Shown: one piece after another, positions 6,262 through 11,433 of the stretch
How the letters are laid out: each line of letters opens with the position of its first letter
How positions within the stretch are numbered: the stretch's first letter is position 1
DNA from: Sulfurimonas sp.
Lineage (GTDB): Bacteria; Campylobacterota; Campylobacteria; Campylobacterales; Sulfurimonadaceae
Direction: 5' to 3'
Assembly: GCA_002733155.1 (NCBI GenBank)
Contig: NVUO01000007.1
Span: forward strand, 25,759 to 37,191
DNA length: 11,433 nt
Position numbers and translations under genes: made by a program
Notes under the pieces: model-generated
What the model saw: only the letters and a program-made list of their open reading frames with translations
Told to the model about the DNA's origin: nothing
Databases searched by the model: none

Positions 6262-7650
6262 ATGACTGTTACTCGTTTTGCTCCTAGCCCTACTGGCTAT
6301 CTTCATATTGGTGGTTTACGTACAGCTCTTTTTTCATACCTATGGGCTAAAAAAAACAATGGTAAGTTTCTTCTTCGTATAGAAGATACTGATAAGGCTA
6401 GAAATTCTAAAGAGGCTACTGAGGCTATTTTAAAAGCTTTTGATTGGTTAGGACTTAATCATGATGGAGTGATTACTTACCAATCTCAGCGTGATGAAAT
6501 TTATGCAAAATATATCAAACAGCTTTTAGATGAGGGCAAGGCTTATAAATGTTATATGTCTAAAGAAGAGTTAACACAACTTCGTGAAACTCAAATGGCT
6601 AACAATGAACGTACTAAGTATAATGGTAAGTTTCGTGATTTTGATGGTACAGCGCCGGAGGGAATTGAACCAGTTATACGTATAAAGGCACCATTGAGTG
6701 GAGAAATTTTAGTTAAAGATGGTGTAAAAGGTGATGTATCTTTTCAGGCTCAAGATATTTTAGATGACTTTGTTATAGCTCGTGCAGATGGGGCTCCGAC
6801 TTATAACTTTGTAGTAGCTATTGATGATCATCTTATGGGTATTAACGAGGTTATCCGTGGAGATGATCATTTATCTAATACACCTAAACAAATAGTAGTA
6901 TATGAGGCTCTTGGTTTTGATTTACCTAAGTTTTATCATGTACCTATGATTCATAACTCTGCTGGTAAAAAGCTATCTAAACGTGATGGTGCTACTGATG
7001 TTATGGCTTATAAAGAGATGGGCTATACACCTGAGGCACTTTTAAACTTTTTAGTACGTCTTGGATGGAGTCATGGTGATCAAGAAATATTTTCAATGGA
7101 TGAGATGATTCATCTTTTTGATCCATCAGATATAAATAAATCAGCATCTATCTATAATACTGAAAAACTTGACTGGTTAAATTCTCATTATATTAAAAAT
7201 TCTTCAAATGATTTACTTGCTCAGCTTCTTACTGGATATGGTTTAGTATTGTCATCCCACGATAAAAAAGAGATTTTATTAGATGAGTTAAAAAAGAGAG
7301 CAAAAACTTTGAAAGATTTAGCAGATTTAACTAAGGAAATCTTAACTACCCCAAGTTCATATGATGAAAAAGCGCTTAAAAAAGCATTTAAAGGTGATGC
7401 AGTATCTGTTTTAAATGCTTTTGGCGCAAAAATAACAGCTAATGACAATCTTCATCTTCCAAGTGATTATCATACAGCTATGCAAGAGATAGTTACAGAA
7501 TTAGAGATTGGTTTTGGTAAAATTGGTCAACCTCTTCGCGTAGCTTTACTTGGAAAAATGAGCGGACCAGGATTAGATAGTGTAATGGCTATATTAGGTA
7601 AAGATGAAACTATGCTAAGAATTGCAAACGCAATAGCAGCAAATTCTTAA
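6262..7650 (+). CDS. gltX: Glutamyl-tRNA synthetase 1
   Basis: Cytosolic class I synthetase of 462 aa that charges tRNA-Glu with glutamate. RFAPSPTGYLHIGG (5-18) carries the HIGH-type signature at H15-G18, FLLRIEDTD lies at 36-44, and KLSKR at 237-241 is the KMSKS-type loop. It resembles the Helicobacter GltX1 (PSPTGYLHIGGLRTA, GVIRGDDHLSNTPKQ-like segments) rather than GltX2, whose N-terminus differs, so a second gltX is expected elsewhere in the genome for tRNA-Gln mischarging (inference). The frame is open from ATG 6235, but AAAGG at 6251-6255 with a 6-base spacer selects ATG 6262. First gene of the long plus-strand operon, 29 bp before the permease. Confidence 0.95.
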   Translation: MTVTRFAPSPTGYLHIGGLRTALFSYLWAKKNNGKFLLRIEDTDKARNSKEATEAILKAFDWLGLNHDGVITYQSQRDEIYAKYIKQLLDEGKAYKCYMSKEELTQLRETQMANNERTKYNGKFRDFDGTAPEGIEPVIRIKAPLSGEILVKDGVKGDVSFQAQDILDDFVIARADGAPTYNFVVAIDDHLMGINEVIRGDDHLSNTPKQIVVYEALGFDLPKFYHVPMIHNSAGKKLSKRDGATDVMAYKEMGYTPEALLNFLVRLGWSHGDQEIFSMDEMIHLFDPSDINKSASIYNTEKLDWLNSHYIKNSSNDLLAQLLTGYGLVLSSHDKKEILLDELKKRAKTLKDLADLTKEILTTPSSYDEKALKKAFKGDAVSVLNAFGAKITANDNLHLPSDYHTAMQEIVTELEIGFGKIGQPLRVALLGKMSGPGLDSVMAILGKDETMLRIANAIAANS

Positions 7651-7679
7651 GCTTTATATCTAAAAGGTAGAATTAAAAT

Positions 7680-8843
7680 ATGGAATATATAACACTTTTT
7701 TTTAACGCACTTTATGATCTTTCAAATGCAATGTCTCCATATATTTTATTTGGTCTTGCTTTTGCTGGAGTCTTACACGAGTTAGTACCTGATTCAATAG
7801 TTACAAAACACCTTGGTAAAGAAAGCATCTCTTCAGTTATAAAATCTACCATATTTGGAATTCCTTTACCTGTATGTTCATGTGGGGTAATACCTTTAGC
7901 TACTAGTATTAAAAAATCTGGTGCTAGCAAGGGTGCTACTCTTTCATTTTTAATCTCAACGCCTATAACTGGTGTAGATTCAATTCTTGCTACCTTTGGT
8001 ATATTTGGTTGGATATTTACGATTTATAGAGTGCTTACCTCTATGCTTATAGCTATGTTAGCTGGAATACTTACAAATATATTTGATAAAGAAACAAACT
8101 CTGAAGATTTACTAAAAACTGGAAATAGCTTTTCAATAAAAAATATGCAAAAACCAAAATTTACACAAGCCAAGCCAGCTATGAGTAGTTTTGGGATAAT
8201 GCCAAATAACTTCTCCTTGCAAGTAGATTCTAATGCGCCAAAAAGTTGTTGCTCATCTACAAAAGAAGAAACAAGTTCATGTTATTCTGATAAATCTAAA
8301 AAATCTTTTTCTTTCTTTAAAGCTATGTCTTATGCATTTGGAACACTTCTTGGAGATATATCAAAACCGCTTTTATGGGGACTTATTATCGGTGCACTTA
8401 TAACTGTATATATCCCTGATAATTTAAGTGATTTACTTAAAGAGTATCCATGGGTATCATACATTATAGTTATAGCTATAGCTGTTCCAATGTATGTATG
8501 TGCAACTGCTTCTTTACCAATTGCAGCGGGACTTATGTTAAGTGGTGTATCTGCTGGGGCTGCTTTTGTATTTTTATCTGCAGGTCCAGCTACAAATACT
8601 GTAACTATAGGTGTAGTTAAAAAAATGTTAGGTACAAAATCTCTGTATATATATCTATCTAGCATTATACTTGGAAGTTTAGTATTTGGTCTTGGACTTG
8701 ATTATATATTTAACATAAACGACATTGATACAGCTACTTTAATCCACCTTCACAAAGAGGCATCAATCATAGATATACTTAGCAGTCTTGTGCTCTGGAT
8801 AATGGTGCTTTATTTTGTAATTAAACCTTATTTTAAAAAGTAA
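7680..8843 (+). CDS. SO_0444-family Cu/Zn efflux permease (ArsP-related)
   Basis: Integral inner-membrane permease of 387 aa with about eight hydrophobic helices in two halves. First half: PLPVCSCGVIPLATSIKKSG at 63-80 holds the Cys pair C66/C68, then GATLSFLISTPITGVDSI. Second half: MYVCATASLPIAAGL with C294, then GAAFVFLSAGPATNTVTIG. These are the signatures of the SO_0444 group within the ArsP/DUF318 permease superfamily. Between the halves lies a hydrophilic loop (about 140-205) with SCCSS and SCYS (C190, C191, C201), likely a metal-binding segment. NCBI-type naming calls the family Cu/Zn efflux; organoarsenic export, as in ArsP, is the alternative, and an arsC is 4 kb away in another unit. 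Weakly placed AAAGG 12 bases before the start. Confidence 0.88.
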   Translation: MEYITLFFNALYDLSNAMSPYILFGLAFAGVLHELVPDSIVTKHLGKESISSVIKSTIFGIPLPVCSCGVIPLATSIKKSGASKGATLSFLISTPITGVDSILATFGIFGWIFTIYRVLTSMLIAMLAGILTNIFDKETNSEDLLKTGNSFSIKNMQKPKFTQAKPAMSSFGIMPNNFSLQVDSNAPKSCCSSTKEETSSCYSDKSKKSFSFFKAMSYAFGTLLGDISKPLLWGLIIGALITVYIPDNLSDLLKEYPWVSYIIVIAIAVPMYVCATASLPIAAGLMLSGVSAGAAFVFLSAGPATNTVTIGVVKKMLGTKSLYIYLSSIILGSLVFGLGLDYIFNINDIDTATLIHLHKEASIIDILSSLVLWIMVLYFVIKPYFKK

Positions 8844-8848
8844 TAAAC

Positions 8849-9154
8849 ATGAGAAAAAAAGCATTATTACTTCATGGCTGGGGCGGAAGTAACTTTCCAC
8901 GTTTAACTTGTGATATTAAAGAGTTAGCTAGTTTTTATCCATGTGAACTTCCCACAAATTTATACGCAGATAATTCTATTTTAATTTGTTCAGATAATGA
9001 TCCATATGTAAATATATCAGAGATACAATCTATACAAAAATCTTTAAATATAGAACTTAAAATTATAAAAAATGCTGGACATATAAATGCTGATAGTGGA
9101 TTTGGTGAGTGGCAATGGATTTTACAGGAGATACAAAATGACTATAAAAACTAA
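8849..9154 (+). CDS. Internally deleted RBBP9/YdeN-type alpha/beta hydrolase
   Basis: Open frame of 101 aa whose two ends match the RBBP9/YdeN serine hydrolase family, usually about 170-190 aa, while the middle is absent. Residues 1-17 (KALLLHGWGGSNFP) are the normal N-terminus. From residue 19, LTCDIKELASFYPCELP, ILICSDNDPYVN with predicted catalytic D51, and NAGHINADSGFGEW with H78 match the C-terminal third. The segment carrying the nucleophile (G.S.G or CHS) and the central sheet is missing, roughly 70-80 residues, and the frame is kept. It is probably non-functional, a deletion derivative; an assembly deletion is possible. It begins 5 bp after the permease stop and overlaps the acetyltransferase start by 17 bp, so its translation may still serve coupling. 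Confidence 0.75.
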   Translation: MRKKALLLHGWGGSNFPRLTCDIKELASFYPCELPTNLYADNSILICSDNDPYVNISEIQSIQKSLNIELKIIKNAGHINADSGFGEWQWILQEIQNDYKN

Positions 9155-9593
9155 CTTATATTTTTTACGCTCATCTGAGCAACATATTTTAAATACTATG
9201 CTGAATTCAGCTTTTAATGAACAAGAAAGCATTGAGTTTTTTGCTTTTACATCAAATGACCTTGGTTTATATGCACTAGTAGATAATGTTCTAGCTGGAG
9301 CTGTATGGATAAGGAAATTACCAGCATATGAGTACCCTATATTAAATATATCTGTAAAAGAAAAGTTTAGAGGTCAAGGCTTAGCTACATTAATGCTAAA
9401 TCAGATTTTTATAGAGGCTGGCTTAATTTTTGAAAAACTTGAAGTTAGATTACAGAAGAATCAAAACTTTATAGATTTTTATAAAAAATTTGCTTTTGTT
9501 GAAGAAAATAATAGGCTTTTAAAAAGTTTAGATAAAAAAGAAGTTTTAAATTTGTATGATGATTATAGCTCTTGTAAGTGGATGGAACCATGA
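9138..9593 (+). CDS. GNAT family N-acetyltransferase
   Basis: Cytosolic protein of 151 aa of the Gcn5-related acetyltransferase fold. The acetyl-CoA pyrophosphate loop is the stretch ISVKEKFRGQGLATLML at about 73-89, with RGQGLA as the R/Q-G-x-G-x-A motif, followed by a helix and the later FYKKFAFVEENNR, the usual motif B (FY.k.GF) with Ala in place of Gly. The frame is open from ATG 9087, but AGGAG at 9126-9130 with a 7-base spacer fixes ATG 9138, inside the end of the hydrolase gene. Its stop overlaps the next start as ATGA. Substrate cannot be inferred: amine, amino acid or protein terminus are all possible. Confidence 0.85.
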   Translation: MTIKTNLYFLRSSEQHILNTMLNSAFNEQESIEFFAFTSNDLGLYALVDNVLAGAVWIRKLPAYEYPILNISVKEKFRGQGLATLMLNQIFIEAGLIFEKLEVRLQKNQNFIDFYKKFAFVEENNRLLKSLDKKEVLNLYDDYSSCKWMEP

Positions 9594-10087
9594 TAAAAAT
9601 ATATATAGCTGGGCCAGATGTATTTGAGAGAAATTCAATAGATATCGGCAAAAGATATAGCTCACTTTGTCAGGAATATGGTTTTAAAGCTTTATATCCA
9701 CTTGATAATGTAGTAGACTTCACTCAAGATAAACAAAAAATATCCCTAGATATATATAAGGCTAACATAGAGTTAATAAAACAATCAGACATAGTTATAG
9801 CTAACCTAAATAACTTTCGTGGAAAAGAGGCTGATAGTGGTACTATTTGGGAGTGCGGTTATGCCTATGCCTTAGGCAAAACTGTATATGGATATATGCA
9901 TACAGATTTAACTTATGTAGAACAATTTACAGATAATGAAAAAATGCTTATAGATGGGAAATTTGTAGATAAAAATGGGAAGTTTATAGAGGACTTTAAT
10001 CTTTCTATAAATCTTATGATAGCTCATTCATGTACAAAAATAATATCTGGTTCATTTGAGGATGTATTAAAATTTTGCAAACACTAA
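9590..10087 (+). CDS. Nucleoside 2-deoxyribosyltransferase
   Basis: Cytosolic enzyme of 165 aa that transfers the deoxyribose of a deoxynucleoside to another base, or hydrolyses deoxynucleoside(5'-phosphate)s, in nucleotide salvage. The family pattern is complete: YIAGPDVF at 5-12, SDIVIANLNNFRG at 66-78, EADSGTIWECGYAYALGK at 80-97 with E88 the predicted nucleophile and D82 nearby, and the NLMIAHS segment with N141. Length is normal. ATG 9590 overlaps the acetyltransferase stop (ATGA), and the end overlaps the tex start by 13 bp. It may be related to house-cleaning of unusual nucleotides; the acceptor base cannot be told from sequence. Confidence 0.88.
   Translation: MIKIYIAGPDVFERNSIDIGKRYSSLCQEYGFKALYPLDNVVDFTQDKQKISLDIYKANIELIKQSDIVIANLNNFRGKEADSGTIWECGYAYALGKTVYGYMHTDLTYVEQFTDNEKMLIDGKFVDKNGKFIEDFNLSINLMIAHSCTKIISGSFEDVLKFCKH
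10058..10062 (+). promoter_or_regulatory. Possible tex ribosome binding site
   Basis: GAGGA lies 12 bases before TTG 10075, a long spacer. An in-frame TGA at 10057-10059 rules out an earlier tex start. It lies inside the deoxyribosyltransferase gene, so translational coupling probably helps. Confidence 0.35.
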
Positions 10088-11433
10088 CTAACTTACTCAC
10101 AAACAAAACAAAATTAAAAGAACTATATGTAAAAAATATTCTAAAACTCTTAGATGAGGGTTCAACTATACCTTTTATAGCGAGATACAGGAAAGAGTTA
10201 ACTGGTGCTGCAAACGATGAAGTATTACGTGAATTTGAAGATATATATATATATTCTAAAAAACTACTAGAGCGTAAAAATGAAATTTCAAGGCTCATAA
10301 CTCAAAAAGCTACTTTAAGTAATGCTATTAAAAAAAATATACAAGAAGCAGATACACTTCGAGAACTTGAAGATATATATCGTCCATATAAGGAAAAAAA
10401 ATCTTCTCGTGCAACTACAGCTATAGATAATGGTTTAAAAAACTTAGCAAATACTCTTCAAAGCGCTAAACTAAGTTTAGCTGAATTTAAAACTGAGGCT
10501 AAAAAGTTTGTAAAAAATAATATCACTTCAGTAGATGAGGCTATTAAAGGTAGTCAAGATATTTTAGCTGAAAGATATTCTGATTTAACACGTGAACGTG
10601 AGGTTATACGTAACTCACTTCTTAAATTTGGAAACTTAGAGACAAAAAAAACTAAAAACTTTGATGAGAATGGTAACTTTAAAAATCTTGCAGGAAAATC
10701 TGAAAAAATAGCCTATATACCATCACATAGATACCTAGCTATTATGCGTGGGGTAAAAGAAAAAGAGTTATCAGTAAAAATAACTACAGATATTAGCTAT
10801 ATAGAAAAGAATATAAAAGAATATAAAATACCAAGATATGCCTCTGCTTTATCATCTTTACTTTTTGATGCATACAAAGATGGTCTAAAAAGATTATTAT
10901 TACCATCACTTGAACGTGAAGTTCATTCAGAATTAAAAGAAAAAGCCGACTTAGCAGCTATAAATGTATTTGGTAAAAATCTAAAGCAACTTCTTATGAC
11001 ACCTCCAGTAGTATCTAGGGTAATACTTGGAGTAGACCCAGCTTATGTAAGTGGTTGTAAGTTAGCAGTTATAGATGAAAATGCAAATTTTTTAGATTAT
11101 GCTGTCATATACCCAACTCAGCCAAAATCTGATTATGAAAATTCTAAAAATAAAATACTTCAACTTGTAAAAAAATATAATATTACTGGGGTAGCTATTG
11201 GTAATGGTACTGGTTCACGTGAGACTCAAGAGTTTTTTGCAAAAATAAACCAAAAAGAAAATATCTCATTAGCATATACAGTAGTATCTGAGGCTGGGGC
11301 ATCTGTTTATTCAGCTTCTAAAATTGCACAAGATGAATATCCACAACTAGACGTTACTATACGTGGAGCTATATCAATTGCAGCTAGATTACGTGACCCA
11401 ATGGCCTCCCTTGTAAAAATAGATCCAAAATCT
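10075..11433 (+). CDS. tex: Tex family RNA-binding transcription accessory protein, 3' end outside window
   Basis: The first 453 codons of Tex (full proteins are about 700-780 aa). The N-terminus LLDEGSTIPFIARYRKELTGA and then EVLREFEDIY and TLRELEDIYRPYKEKK are the most conserved Tex segments (helical N-domain, residues about 20-110). IPSHRYLAIMRG marks the middle. The YqgF/RNase H-like domain starts at VILGVDPAYVSGCKLAVID (about 317-335), and the end ARLRDPMASLVKIDPKS is the start of the helix-hairpin-helix region. The start is TTG 10075 (TTG CAA ACA CTA): there is no ATG in frame near, and an in-frame TGA at 10057 limits extension. Tex acts with nucleic acid and RNA polymerase in the cytosol; its exact role is poorly known. 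Last visible gene of the gltX operon. Confidence 0.92.
   Translation, partial: MQTLTNLLTNKTKLKELYVKNILKLLDEGSTIPFIARYRKELTGAANDEVLREFEDIYIYSKKLLERKNEISRLITQKATLSNAIKKNIQEADTLRELEDIYRPYKEKKSSRATTAIDNGLKNLANTLQSAKLSLAEFKTEAKKFVKNNITSVDEAIKGSQDILAERYSDLTREREVIRNSLLKFGNLETKKTKNFDENGNFKNLAGKSEKIAYIPSHRYLAIMRGVKEKELSVKITTDISYIEKNIKEYKIPRYASALSSLLFDAYKDGLKRLLLPSLEREVHSELKEKADLAAINVFGKNLKQLLMTPPVVSRVILGVDPAYVSGCKLAVIDENANFLDYAVIYPTQPKSDYENSKNKILQLVKKYNITGVAIGNGTGSRETQEFFAKINQKENISLAYTVVSEAGASVYSASKIAQDEYPQLDVTIRGAISIAARLRDPMASLVKIDPKS

Noticed and set aside
7651..7679. Possible terminator between gltX and the permease.
   Set aside because: No inverted repeat or T-run is present, so read-through is expected.
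8330..8665. Open frame of 111 codons on the minus strand inside the permease.
   Set aside because: Antisense shadow of conserved membrane-protein coding sequence with no independent support.
10014..10298. Open frame of 94 codons on the minus strand across the deoxyribosyltransferase end and tex start.
   Set aside because: It lies opposite two well-supported genes, has no recognisable protein features and no ribosome binding site.
1021..11222. The palindrome TCACGTGA occurs at 1021-1028, 3170-3177 and 11215-11222, more often than base composition predicts.
   Set aside because: All three code Ser-Arg-Glu in frame with the preferred codons TCA, CGT and GAA/GAG, so coding explains them; no positional pattern suggests a regulator site or restriction system.

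Overview
The window is AT-rich, densely coded bacterial DNA with no stretch over about 120 bases free of genes. It looks like Campylobacterota (formerly Epsilonproteobacteria), perhaps a Sulfurimonas- or Arcobacter-like lineage. This rests on the GltX1-type glutamyl-tRNA synthetase, which resembles Helicobacter/Sulfurimonas GltX1, the SO_0444-type permease, the SurA-like chaperone, the low-GC codon use and TATAAT-like -10 boxes without clear -35 boxes. The genus is inference. I see no tRNA, rRNA, CRISPR, insertion sequence, prophage or att site.

Left part (1-3082, minus strand): a tight operon read from 3082 down to 1. It encodes a SAM-dependent methyltransferase, an exported NagZ-type beta-N-acetylglucosaminidase and a sodium:solute symporter that runs off the left edge. 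NagZ and the symporter overlap by 17 bp, which suggests periplasmic release and import of amino sugars, probably peptidoglycan fragments.

Middle part (3067-6261): a series of divergent and convergent units. A glutaredoxin-type arsenate reductase (+) diverges from the methyltransferase through overlapping -10 boxes. It converges, with overlapping stop codons, on a two-gene minus operon for a dCMP deaminase and a NifU-like protein that lacks the usual cluster-binding cysteines. An orphan molybdate-binding protein (ModA, +) has no ATG, GTG or TTG start and seems to begin at ATC behind a perfect Shine-Dalgarno sequence. It meets a SurA-like periplasmic chaperone gene (minus) tail to tail with a 1 bp gap.

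Right part (6262-11433, plus strand): a probable single operon of gltX, an SO_0444-family metal-efflux permease, an internally deleted RBBP9/YdeN-type hydrolase, a GNAT acetyltransferase, a nucleoside 2-deoxyribosyltransferase and tex. Spacing is 29 bp, 5 bp, then overlaps of 17, 4 and 13 bp. tex starts at TTG and is cut by the right edge.

Overall this is mostly conserved housekeeping and accessory-metabolism sequence. I found no convincing new multi-gene system. The points worth a second look are the modA start, the hydrolase lacking its catalytic core, the cysteine-poor NifU-like protein, the exported NagZ coupled to a symporter, and a hairpin inside arsC that may terminate the opposing operon.
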